Source: UBA11400 sp964473555
Lineage (GTDB): Bacteria; Bacteroidota; Rhodothermia; Balneolales; HLUCCA01
DNA length: 64,000 nucleotides
Assembly (NCBI GenBank): GCA_964473555.1
Contig: CAYYPL010000001.1
Location: 552,983-616,982, forward strand
Direction: 5' to 3'
The notes beneath the pieces are model-generated. The model was not told where the DNA came from and made no database searches. It saw only the letters and a program-made list of their open reading frames with translations. The position numbers and the translations under genes were made by a program. Below are positions 53,654 to 61,981 of this stretch, piece after piece (positions within the stretch are counted from its first letter, which is position 1; every line of letters starts with the position of its first letter).

Positions 53654-54508
53654 ATGCCATTTCATTTCATCTCTCCGATTATCGACATCCAAGAGCTGTT
53701 GAGTATTTATCAGAGTTCTGACGTTTTGATTTTTGATGCGAGTGGTAGTGCGAAGGCGCGAGAGAATCACGAGTCAGGACACCTGAAGGGCGCCTTTTTT
53801 ATGGATGTGAATGAGCAACTATCCGACATCAAGGCGAACTTCAAAGACGGTGGACGTCATCCCCTGCCTTCGGTTGATACACTTGCAAAAACACTTTCTG
53901 AGCTTGGAATTTCTCCGGATTCCCATGTCGTCATCTATGACGACGCTTTCGGAGCTAACGCTGCATCCCGATTCTGGTGGATGTTGAAGGCTATTGGACA
54001 TTCCCGGGTTCAGGTCCTGAATGGAGGCATTCAGAACGCTAAAATACACGGTTTCCCTTTGGAGTCTGGAATAAATACTCCGGTTCCAGTTCCAACGCCT
54101 TATCCAGCAACTGACTGGCAATTCCCTTTGGTTGATATACATGAAGTTGAACGTGTTGCAGGTCACAATGAGTACGTGGTGGTAGATGTTAGAAGCAAAG
54201 AACGGTATGATGGATTGACAGAGCCCCTAGATCTTGTCGCGGGACACATCCCCGGCGCTGTAAACATTCCGCTGAGCCAAAATACAGATGCAAACGGACT
54301 GTTTTTGAGTCCAGTTGAACTACAAAGTCGGTATTCAAAGCATTTCGCAGGCATCGATCCGAATAATGTGATTGTCCATTGCGGGTCAGGGGTCTCTGCC
54401 TGTCAAACCATAATGGCCATGCACCATGCCGGCCTGCCGATCCCCCGCCTGTACGTCGGATCCTGGAGTGAGTGGAGCCGAAACAACAAGCCGATTGGCA
54501 AAAATTAG
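53654..54508 (+). CDS. sseA: Thiosulfate/3-mercaptopyruvate sulfurtransferase
   Basis: A 284-residue double-rhodanese protein. The inactive N-terminal domain covers about 10-130 (FDASGSAKARENHESGHLKG). The C-terminal domain carries the active-site loop VHCGSGVSACQTIMAMHHAG; CGSGVSA fits mercaptopyruvate sulfurtransferases better than rhodanese (CRKGVT). It is 6 nt upstream of the GNAT gene. It transfers sulfur to cyanide or thiols in the cytoplasm. Confidence 0.92.
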   Translation: MPFHFISPIIDIQELLSIYQSSDVLIFDASGSAKARENHESGHLKGAFFMDVNEQLSDIKANFKDGGRHPLPSVDTLAKTLSELGISPDSHVVIYDDAFGANAASRFWWMLKAIGHSRVQVLNGGIQNAKIHGFPLESGINTPVPVPTPYPATDWQFPLVDIHEVERVAGHNEYVVVDVRSKERYDGLTEPLDLVAGHIPGAVNIPLSQNTDANGLFLSPVELQSRYSKHFAGIDPNNVIVHCGSGVSACQTIMAMHHAGLPIPRLYVGSWSEWSRNNKPIGKN

Positions 54509-54514
54509 GATAGC

Positions 54515-55048
54515 ATGACCTTCCCACTTCAACCAACCTTACACAACAACAAAGTCGCGCTTTATCCGCTGCTGGAGGACGACTTCGAGGCGTTGTTTGC
54601 GGTGGCCTCGGATCCCCGGATCTGGGAACAACATCCGAATAAAGATCGCTGGAAACGGGACGTTTTCCTGAACTACTTCGATGGCGCCATGAAAAGTCAG
54701 GGCGCTTTCAAGATACTGGATGTCGCCACCGGACAAGTCATCGGTAGCACCCGGTTCTACGATTTCAACGTACAAGAAAGCTCGATCCTGATCGGATACA
54801 CCTTCTATGCGGTTGAATGCTGGGGCAAGGGATTCAATCCAGCGGTCAAGAAACTCATGTTGGATCACGCGTTTCAGCACGTAAAAACCGTACAGTTTCA
54901 TATCGGAGCCACCAATTTCCGCTCCCAGGTTGCCATTGGACGCCTGGGCGCCTCCAAAGTTGGAGAAATCAACGTCGCCTACTACGGCGAACCTCCCAAA
55001 CACAACTTCGTGTACGAAATCACGCGGCATGCGTGGCTCAACCCATGA
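54515..55048 (+). CDS. GNAT-family N-acetyltransferase (RimJ-like)
   Basis: A 177-residue GNAT protein of the RimJ/RimL type. The LYPLLEDDFEALFAVASDPR start, IGSTRFYDFNVQESSILIGY and the acetyl-CoA-binding region WGKGFNPAVKKLMLDHAF are visible (the usual Q/RxxGxG is weak). The substrate is unknown. Its stop overlaps the start of a broken DUF1697 gene (ATGA). Confidence 0.85.
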   Translation: MTFPLQPTLHNNKVALYPLLEDDFEALFAVASDPRIWEQHPNKDRWKRDVFLNYFDGAMKSQGAFKILDVATGQVIGSTRFYDFNVQESSILIGYTFYAVECWGKGFNPAVKKLMLDHAFQHVKTVQFHIGATNFRSQVAIGRLGASKVGEINVAYYGEPPKHNFVYEITRHAWLNP

Positions 55049-55125
55049 AATACGCAGCGCTTTTACGTGGAATCAACGTCGGGACAGCACTAAGAACATT
55101 GATAGCAAATGCTACAAGCTTATGA
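55045..55125 (+). pseudogene. Remnant of a DUF1697 gene
   Basis: Only the N-terminus MKYAALLRGINVG, the hallmark of DUF1697 proteins (normally about 180 residues), survives. It is followed by unrelated sequence and a stop after 26 codons. The ATGA overlap with the GNAT stop preserves the original operon join, so the rest was lost by a deletion near 55083. Confidence 0.75.
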
Positions 55126-55203
55126 CCGACCATAATGTCAACACAGCAGGACGATTATTTCAGGGATAAACTGCCAACACTGTAATTAAACGTGCACAAT
55201 ATC

Positions 55204-55959
55204 ATGACTTACCACATTCTTAACGGTGATTGCCTGGCCGAGCAGCTCAACCAAACCTCCATTCAGGGACAACGGATTGTTTGCGCTGAATGTCTGATTG
55301 ATGGGGATGTATCCGGCGATACCCTGCCTGAGTTTTGGGAAACGCGGGCGAAATTCATTTCAGAGAGCTACTCGGCAACCAGAGACGAGTATTTTGCCAA
55401 GGTCGTTACCGCGTTTGATACCATCCTGAACCTTCCTGAAGATGCAGAAGTAAATCTTTGGTTCGAAAACGATCTGTTTTGTCAGGTAAACATGTGGATT
55501 GTACTTTCGCTGCTCAGTGATCGTCCACCTAAAGCGCTATACAGAGTCTTTCCTGTCATTCACAGTCCAGCAGACCTGTGGAATGGATTTGGAGCATCAG
55601 ACACCCAGATGCTGGAAAAGGCATATCAGTCCAGAGTGTTGGTCAGCCCGGTAGACATCCATCTCGGTGCATCCCTTTGGAACGCCTACAAACATAGTGA
55701 ACTTGAGACGTTAAAAGAGTTATCCAGGCAGGCGTCCGGGGCATATCAGCAGTTGGAAGACGTCGTTCAGGCGCATATTGATCGATTTCCAGCTCACAAC
55801 GAACCTGGCAGACCCGAAAAAGCCATAAAGAGACTGATTGAACACACGTCCACCGATTTTGATGTCGTATTCACCGAATTCTCGAAATACCACGGCATTT
55901 ATGGCTTTGGCGATTCTCAGGTTAGGCAGATGTATGATAAGATCATGAGTCGGGATTAA
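55204..55959 (+). CDS. DUF1835 domain protein
   Basis: 251 residues. The N-terminal domain is DUF1835 (MTYHILNGDCLAEQL, IVCAECLIDGDVSGDTLPEFWETRAKF, then NLWFENDLFCQVNMWIVLSLL), a family of unknown function that commonly starts with HI(L)NGD. The C-terminal helical part (FPAHNEPGRPEKAIKRLIEH) matches the usual second domain. The GTG at 55192 is possible but ATG 55204 gives the conserved start. Its neighbours on both sides are decayed genes. Confidence 0.82.
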   Translation: MTYHILNGDCLAEQLNQTSIQGQRIVCAECLIDGDVSGDTLPEFWETRAKFISESYSATRDEYFAKVVTAFDTILNLPEDAEVNLWFENDLFCQVNMWIVLSLLSDRPPKALYRVFPVIHSPADLWNGFGASDTQMLEKAYQSRVLVSPVDIHLGASLWNAYKHSELETLKELSRQASGAYQQLEDVVQAHIDRFPAHNEPGRPEKAIKRLIEHTSTDFDVVFTEFSKYHGIYGFGDSQVRQMYDKIMSRD

Positions 55960-56026
55960 ATCCTAACAAGTAATTTCGGTATAGATATACAATTCCATAA
56001 AACAATTTGCACAGCTATAGACTACC

Positions 56027-56161
56027 ATGATAGAACTCGATCTGATCATAGATTTTCATAGAAGCTCGGAGCGTCAGGGTCCCGAAATTGAGCTTTACCA
56101 CACCTATCAGGACCATTTCAGCTACGGATTTTATGTAGCGAGAATTGGTTCACATCCATGA
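56027..56161 (+). pseudogene. Internally deleted methyltransferase remnant
   Basis: A 44-codon frame. The first part (LIIDFHRSSERQGP) matches the N-terminus of a SAM methyltransferase family (FHKN..RQGPGS). The second part (EIELYHTYQDHFSYGFYVAR) matches the C-terminus of the same family (E.YxxYxDYYxYxFYI). The middle, including the whole SAM site, is missing without a frame break, so this looks like an in-frame deletion of most of the gene. Confidence 0.65.
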
Positions 56162-56199
56162 TGTAACTTTACAGGTACATCTTAGTATATGAATACATT

Positions 56200-56637
56200 A
56201 TGATCGGATTTAATCAAATGAATCGTGTAAAAATCCAGGCTATTGTCACGATTTTTTGTGTAATAATCGTGCATCTTTTGCTGGATATCGTGTACAGACC
56301 CTGGGCAATAGTCAACGATATCTCTGATTTTGGATTCAAACACTCATTCACCCAAGTTACGTCGGTAATTGGAATATCGTTACTCATCCTCCTGCTTGAA
56401 AAAGAAAGCACATGGAAGGGTCGGTATGGCAAAGCGTTTTTAGTAGTAGTCCCCGTTGTAGCTATGTTGTTGTATGAGTTTATACAACATTACATCGAAC
56501 ATTCAACATTTGACCCCAACGACCTGATGTACACATTTGTAGGAGGCTTGGGAGCTTATATCATACATTTTCACGTAATCGATCATTCATGTACAACCTT
56601 TCCCATTTCAAAGAAAAAGACAAGCAGACACTTCTGA
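56200..56637 (+). CDS. VanZ-like membrane protein (hypothetical)
   Basis: 145 residues with about four hydrophobic helices (residues 11-29, 48-62, 75-92 and 105-125). The TFDPNDLMYTFVGGLGAY segment recalls the FDxxDxxxxxxGG motif of small VanZ-like proteins. The last 49 nt overlap the next gene, so the C-terminal tail (SCTTFPISKKKTSRHF) may not be original. Function is unknown. Confidence 0.65.
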   Translation: MIGFNQMNRVKIQAIVTIFCVIIVHLLLDIVYRPWAIVNDISDFGFKHSFTQVTSVIGISLLILLLEKESTWKGRYGKAFLVVVPVVAMLLYEFIQHYIEHSTFDPNDLMYTFVGGLGAYIIHFHVIDHSCTTFPISKKKTSRHF

Positions 56638-57239
56638 AATTCATCGAGGAGTATCCATTTGCTTTCATGAGTGGAAGTTTTTTGTCCGGCGAGCAGGTCG
56701 CCACTCAACTCCCCTTTCTCATCGAAGAACGAAACGGCGAACTGTATTTCCAGGGACACATCATGCGAAACACAGACCATCACAAGGCATTCGTTGAGAA
56801 TCCCAAAACCCTCCTCGTCTTCACGGGACCCAGTTGTTATGTAAGCGCCTCCTGGTACAGTAATCCGAGCATGGGATCCACCTGGAACTACATGAGTGTC
56901 CACGTGCGCGGACAAGTAACCTTCATGTCGGACGATCAACTCGTTGAATTCATGAAAAAACTCACCCTGAAATTTGAAGATGGCAACACCCGGTCCCACA
57001 CCTACTACGACAACCTGCCAGACGCTTACCTGGACAAATGGATGCCCGCCATCGTCGGCATCGAAATCAAAGCAAACAAGCTCGACAACGTATTCAAACT
57101 CAGTCAGAACAGAGACAAAGAGAGCTATCTCAACATCATCTCGAAACTCAAAGCCAAAGGCGGCTACAGCGAATTGATCGCCGAAGAAATGACGAAACGA
57201 AAAGATAAGCTTTTTCCGGTGGATGTAGTTTCGGAGTGA
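56589..57239 (+). CDS. PaiB-like FMN-binding protein
   Basis: A 216-residue PaiB/FMN_bind_2 protein of the split-barrel flavin fold. The MYNLSHFKEKDKQTLLKFI start, VATQLPFLIEERNG, GHIMRNTDHHKAF, YVSASWYSN, TWNYMSVHVRGQVTF and KWMPAIVGIEI segments match. PaiB was named as a transcription regulator in Bacillus, but the fold suggests FMN-dependent enzyme activity. Its start lies inside the VanZ-like gene; the conserved N-terminus supports ATG 56589. Confidence 0.88.
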   Translation: MYNLSHFKEKDKQTLLKFIEEYPFAFMSGSFLSGEQVATQLPFLIEERNGELYFQGHIMRNTDHHKAFVENPKTLLVFTGPSCYVSASWYSNPSMGSTWNYMSVHVRGQVTFMSDDQLVEFMKKLTLKFEDGNTRSHTYYDNLPDAYLDKWMPAIVGIEIKANKLDNVFKLSQNRDKESYLNIISKLKAKGGYSELIAEEMTKRKDKLFPVDVVSE

Positions 57240-57377
57240 CATTTAATGCGTTAAAATATATCATATTACAGCTCTGGATGTGAGATTTGACGGTAGATGA
57301 CGGATTTGCTGATCTTGTCCCCTGTTTGCAACCAATGAATTGAATACATTTAGGACAAAAACTCAACTGATAGATAC

Positions 57378-57785
57378 ATGTCCAATAGCACCAACACCAT
57401 AACCGTATTCGAAGTCTTAGCCGAAGGTGGAAGCATTTCAATCCAACGAAAGCATGGTCAAAACGGCGATTATTTCATCTATCATCATAATGAGTATGAT
57501 CCAGTTGAGGATATCGCCATAACCAAAAATGATGAATATAAAAGCTTCGAAGAGGCTTTTAATCGGATACATGATCGATATTCCTGGTATAGACTACACC
57601 TTGACGTGGTAGCTCCTGAGTATTGTAGTTTTGTATCACAAAAACTGGTCGATACATTGAATTCAAATGAAGTAAGTCCGGATGAATTAATATTCAGAAG
57701 AAACCAACTTGAAAAAGTGCTTCATATTAGATTGAATTTTGATTCTGGAATAGGGACTTGGACTTATTGCGACTCCAAAACTTAG
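57378..57785 (+). CDS. Hypothetical protein
   Basis: 135 residues, not recognised. It is soluble, mixed alpha/beta by composition, with aromatic-rich segments (QNGDYFIYHHNEYDP, YSWYRLHLD). A similar small family occurs next to unrelated genes in Bacteroidota, but I cannot name it. It is in a visibly A+T-rich stretch with 138 nt upstream and 175 nt downstream non-coding, so it is probably monocistronic. Confidence 0.6.
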   Translation: MSNSTNTITVFEVLAEGGSISIQRKHGQNGDYFIYHHNEYDPVEDIAITKNDEYKSFEEAFNRIHDRYSWYRLHLDVVAPEYCSFVSQKLVDTLNSNEVSPDELIFRRNQLEKVLHIRLNFDSGIGTWTYCDSKT

Positions 57786-57865
57786 TTTGGACTTAGTGCA
57801 TTGACACTACTTGTCACAATAGATATTGATTACAAGTTTATCAAAGTTGCACTAGACTGTTTAAA

Positions 57866-57896
57866 TTGCTTACTTAACAGTAATAGGATATTATTG
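57866..57896 (+). promoter_or_regulatory. Candidate promoter of the nuclease-like gene
   Basis: TTG (57866-57868), exactly 20 nt, then TATTATTG (57889-57896), one base off TAnnTTTG. It would give a leader of about 58 nt before the ATG at 57961. The same geometry as the tRNA-Val promoter supports it. Confidence 0.4.
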
Positions 57897-57960
57897 TGAA
57901 TTTCATCAGAACACTCTTTTTTTAGTAAAATTGAACTGCTAATAATTATATCAAATCGTC

Positions 57961-58881
57961 ATGGCAAATCTTTTTTGGAAGAATAAGGACTCAACAAGAA
58001 GTTTATTATCCACTCCATTCAAAACTGAAGATGAATTCGAGAGAATAATATTCGAGACACCAGAAATTCTAGAGGATATTTTCTTACTTAAAAGACAAGT
58101 TCGAGGTGGAAATAAGGCAGGGATTCCAGATATAATTGGTATCGATAAGGATGGCAACATTTGTATTGTGGAAATGAAAAATGTCACAGTCGATGCTTCT
58201 ATCATACCTCAAGTATTGCAGTATGCATTCTGGGCCGAATCAAATCCAGATAGTATAAAATCACTATGGTTGGAATGTGAAAACAAACCAGATGATATTG
58301 AAATGAGTTGGGATAGTTTTCAAGTTAGAATTATTGTCATAGCACCTAAAATACTCCCATCTACACTGGATATAGTTGACAAAATAAACTATCCCGTGGA
58401 CTTGATCGAAGCGAATCGCTGGGTTGAAGCTGATAATCAGTTACTTTTTGTCAAGAAACTTGAGCCTGAAGAAAAGAGAAGCCGTCCCAACACTGTTAAA
58501 GGACTTGAGATATATGACGAGGAATTTTATAAGAAGGAATACAATAAAGAGAGCGCGAAATACTTCCTAAAATATCTTTCTGAGGTCGAAGAACTAATAA
58601 AGAAAAACGATTGGGCTCTCGAAACTAAGCTTAATAAGCACTATTGTGGATTTAAAGCTGGTTTTTTTAATGCTTTTGGAGTGAAGTGGGTAGGTTCTAA
58701 AACGTTCGCTTTTTTCTTTAAGCTTCACGAAAACGATGTTACAGACTTCGAAATCCCTATGACTAGGTATGAAAAGCAATGGAAAGAAGCCATTTTTTAC
58801 ATTGACCCTATAAAAACAAAGACTAACGACTATTTTAAATTGTTCGAAAAATCTTACAAAAAGCTAACTGGTGAAAAATAA
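57961..58881 (+). CDS. PD-(D/E)XK nuclease-like protein (NucS/DUF91-type)
   Basis: A 306-residue protein. The N-terminal half resembles NucS/DUF91-type nucleases. The core PD (Asp 57) in AGIPDIIGIDKDG is followed by EMK (Glu 71, Lys 73) in ICIVEMKNVTVD, a complete PD-(D/E)XK site. An acidic helix precedes it (EFERIIFETPEILEDIF). The C-terminal 120 residues (YNKESAKYFLKYLSEVEELI...) are helical, charged and resemble DUF5655-type tails. It probably cuts or binds DNA. It lies next to a type I restriction locus but on its own promoter. An A+T-rich composition suggests recent transfer. Confidence 0.75.
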   Translation: MANLFWKNKDSTRSLLSTPFKTEDEFERIIFETPEILEDIFLLKRQVRGGNKAGIPDIIGIDKDGNICIVEMKNVTVDASIIPQVLQYAFWAESNPDSIKSLWLECENKPDDIEMSWDSFQVRIIVIAPKILPSTLDIVDKINYPVDLIEANRWVEADNQLLFVKKLEPEEKRSRPNTVKGLEIYDEEFYKKEYNKESAKYFLKYLSEVEELIKKNDWALETKLNKHYCGFKAGFFNAFGVKWVGSKTFAFFFKLHENDVTDFEIPMTRYEKQWKEAIFYIDPIKTKTNDYFKLFEKSYKKLTGEK

Positions 58882-59014
58882 CATACAGACATTTAAAGCT
58901 TAAGCTCATTATTCTAACTATTTATAATTGTTTCTCTCAATTCCCCAACGAACCAACTCCCTTAGTTCATTATATTACCCGGATATTTTTAAGTAACTGC
59001 GATTGATTTTGGAT

Positions 59015-61981
59015 ATGACGAAGGAACACCAAATAGAACTGGATCTGATTCAGCAGCTTAAGGAGCTGAAGTATACGTATAGGGATGATATTGTCGATAG
59101 AAGATCGCTGGAGCAGAATTTCAGGACTAAATTTGAGGCGTTGAATCGTGTTCGCTTGACCGAAAACGAGTTTATTCGTCTTCGTGAGGAGATTATCGAA
59201 CCAGATGTGTTCAGAGCTTCGAAGAAGCTGCGGGAACAGCAGTTTTTCCAGCGTGAGGACGGGACTCCACTGCATTATACTTTGGTCAACAACAAGGACT
59301 GGTGCAAGAACGATTTTGAGGTTATTCGTCAGCTCAAGATGAACACCGAAAACAGTAATCAACGGTATGATATTATACTCTTGATTAATGGCATACCAAT
59401 GGTTCAGGTCGAGTTGAAACGACTGGATATTTCGCCTCGAAAGGCTATGCAGCAGATCGTGGATTATAAAAACGAACCTGGTAATGGCTACGGGAACTCG
59501 CTGATGTGCTACGTGCAGCTGTTTATTGTGAGTAACCGGTCAAATACGATCTATTTCGCCAATAACAAAAAGCAGCATTTCCAGTTCAATGCGGACGAGC
59601 AGTTTCTTCCGATTTATCATCTGGCGGATGAGAAGAACAACAAGATAAAGCATCTTGAGGACTTCACCGATCGCTTTCTGAGGAAGTGTACCCTGGCTGA
59701 AATGATAAGCAAGTATATGGTGCTTGTGGAGACGGAGCAGAAGCTATTGGTGATGCGTCCGTATCAGATCTACGCGGTAAAAGCGATCGAGGATTGTGTG
59801 CTACAGAATCGCGGAAATGGATATATCTGGCACACAACAGGTAGTGGTAAGACGCTGACTTCCTTCAAGGCTTCTACCCTGCTTAAAAATATCCCTGAAG
59901 TCGAGAAGATCCTGTTTGTGGTGGACCGTAAGGATCTGGACCGACAGACGCGTGATGAGTTCAACAAGTTTCAGGAAGGGAGTGTTGAAGAGAATACCAA
60001 TACCGAAACGTTGGTAAGGCGACTACTTTCTACCGATTACGTCGACAAGGTCATCGTGACGACGATCCAAAAATTGGGACTCGCGCTCGATGGGACCAAT
60101 AAACGAAACTACAAGGAACGTCTGGAACCGTTGCGAGACAAACGCATGGTGTTCATTTTTGATGAGTGTCATAGGTCACAATTCGGAGAAAATCACAAAG
60201 CGATTAAGGAGTTTTTTCCGAATGCGCAGCTCTTTGGGTTCACGGGCACTCCGATTTTTGATGAAAACTCCTATCAGAAAGTCCGAGAAGGTCAATTTGA
60301 ATCCTACAAAACGACCGAAAGTATCTTTGAGCAACGTCTTCACGCATACACCATTACGCATGCGATTGACGATCGGAATGTGCTGAAATTTCATGTGGAC
60401 TATTTCAAAGGCGAGGGTTCGGTAAATGCCAAACCCGGTGAGGGAATCGCACAGAAAGCCGTGGTCGAAACGATCCTAAACAAGCATCAAAAGGCAACCA
60501 ATCAAAGAAAGTTCAACGCCGTTCTGGCTACCGCTTCAATCAACGCAGCCATCGAGTATTATCGCCTTTTCAAAGTGATTCAGGAGCAAAAACTAGCTGA
60601 GGATCCGGAGTTCACACCACTGAATATTGCCTGCGTGTTTTCACCTCCTGCCGAGGGAAACAAGGATATTCTCCAGATCCAGGAGGATTTGGCACAGGAA
60701 AAAGAAGACAATAAGCAGAATCCAGAGGAGAAAAAAGAAGCATTGCGCATGATCATCGCTGATTATAACGCTCAATATGGCACCAACCACGATATCTATA
60801 ACTTCGATCTGTATTATCAGGATGTGCAGAGTCGTATCAAAAACCAGAAATACAGCAGCAAGGACTATCCGTATTCGAACAAAATTGACATTACCATAGT
60901 CGTGGACATGCTGCTGACCGGATTTGATAGTCAGTACCTGAACACGCTGTATGTGGACAAAAATCTGAAATACCACGGACTCATCCAGGCATTTTCGCGA
61001 ACAAATCGTGTTTTGAACGACACCAAGCCTTACGGAAATATTTTAGATTTCCGGTCACAACAAGAAGCGGTCAATCAGGCCATTACCCTATTCTCGGGCG
61101 AGGAAGCGAGTAATGCCAAAGAAATCTGGATGGTGGATCCTGCTCCGATCGTCATTGAAAAATATCAGGAAGCCGTTGAAAAGCTAGGCGCGTTCATGGC
61201 GGAACACAATCTGATGAATGAACCGGAGGAAGTCTATAATTTGAAAGGTGATGCTGCACGGATCACCTTTGTGAAGAATTTCAAGGAAGTGCAACGGTTG
61301 AAGACCCAACTGGATCAATACACCGATCTGGACGAACAGCAGCAAGAGACCATTGAGAACATTCTACCCAAAGAAGTCCTGCTCTCGTTTCGAAGCTCAT
61401 ATCTGGAAACAGCCAAGCAACTGCGTGAAATCCAACAAAAAGAAGGTGATGATGCACCTGATGACATCCAGCAACTGGATTTTGAGTTTGTTCTGTTCGC
61501 CTCTGCGGTCATAGACTACGACTACATCATGAGTCTGATCGCCGACAGCACCCAGATGAAACCGTCGAAGCAGAAAATGACCAAGGCACAGGTAATCAGC
61601 TTGTTGAAATCAAATTCCAACTTGATGGATGAAGAAGAAGATCTGACGGATTTCATAGAGCAAGTGGACTGGTCCAAAGGACAAACCACCGAAGAACTCA
61701 AGAAAAACTTTGAATCCTACAAAATCGAGAAATTCGATCAGGAACTCGATGAAATAGCAACTCAACACGGCTTACAAACGGTTGAACTCAAGCAATTCAT
61801 CGAAATGATCATGAATCGAATGATATTTGATGGAGAAAAGCTCACAGACTTACTCGCCCCACTGAATCTAAGCTGGAAAGAACGTCGAACTCGGGAACTT
61901 GCACTTATGGAAAAACTAGTTCCGTTACTCAAAAAACTATCCCAAGGACGCGAAATATCAGGACTAGCCGCTTATGAGTAA
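59015..61981 (+). CDS. hsdR: Type I restriction enzyme, R subunit
   Basis: A 988-residue motor/nuclease subunit. The nuclease site is Asp 119 (QRYDIILLING), Glu 133 and Lys 135 (VELKR). Walker A is HTTGSGKT near 274-281 and the DEAH-like box DECHR near 383. Later helicase motifs include LFGFTGTPIF, VVDMLLTGFDS and QAFSRTNRV, then a C-terminal helical domain that contacts the methylase. ATG 59015 is preferred to TTG 59003. The stop overlaps the hsdS start by 8 nt. It cleaves unmodified DNA after translocation. Confidence 0.96.
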   Translation: MTKEHQIELDLIQQLKELKYTYRDDIVDRRSLEQNFRTKFEALNRVRLTENEFIRLREEIIEPDVFRASKKLREQQFFQREDGTPLHYTLVNNKDWCKNDFEVIRQLKMNTENSNQRYDIILLINGIPMVQVELKRLDISPRKAMQQIVDYKNEPGNGYGNSLMCYVQLFIVSNRSNTIYFANNKKQHFQFNADEQFLPIYHLADEKNNKIKHLEDFTDRFLRKCTLAEMISKYMVLVETEQKLLVMRPYQIYAVKAIEDCVLQNRGNGYIWHTTGSGKTLTSFKASTLLKNIPEVEKILFVVDRKDLDRQTRDEFNKFQEGSVEENTNTETLVRRLLSTDYVDKVIVTTIQKLGLALDGTNKRNYKERLEPLRDKRMVFIFDECHRSQFGENHKAIKEFFPNAQLFGFTGTPIFDENSYQKVREGQFESYKTTESIFEQRLHAYTITHAIDDRNVLKFHVDYFKGEGSVNAKPGEGIAQKAVVETILNKHQKATNQRKFNAVLATASINAAIEYYRLFKVIQEQKLAEDPEFTPLNIACVFSPPAEGNKDILQIQEDLAQEKEDNKQNPEEKKEALRMIIADYNAQYGTNHDIYNFDLYYQDVQSRIKNQKYSSKDYPYSNKIDITIVVDMLLTGFDSQYLNTLYVDKNLKYHGLIQAFSRTNRVLNDTKPYGNILDFRSQQEAVNQAITLFSGEEASNAKEIWMVDPAPIVIEKYQEAVEKLGAFMAEHNLMNEPEEVYNLKGDAARITFVKNFKEVQRLKTQLDQYTDLDEQQQETIENILPKEVLLSFRSSYLETAKQLREIQQKEGDDAPDDIQQLDFEFVLFASAVIDYDYIMSLIADSTQMKPSKQKMTKAQVISLLKSNSNLMDEEEDLTDFIEQVDWSKGQTTEELKKNFESYKIEKFDQELDEIATQHGLQTVELKQFIEMIMNRMIFDGEKLTDLLAPLNLSWKERRTRELALMEKLVPLLKKLSQGREISGLAAYE

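Noticed and set aside
54817..55125. A 102-codon frame across the GNAT gene end
   Set aside because: Most of it is a shadow of the GNAT gene in another frame; only its last 26 codons, from ATG 55045, carry the DUF1697 remnant.
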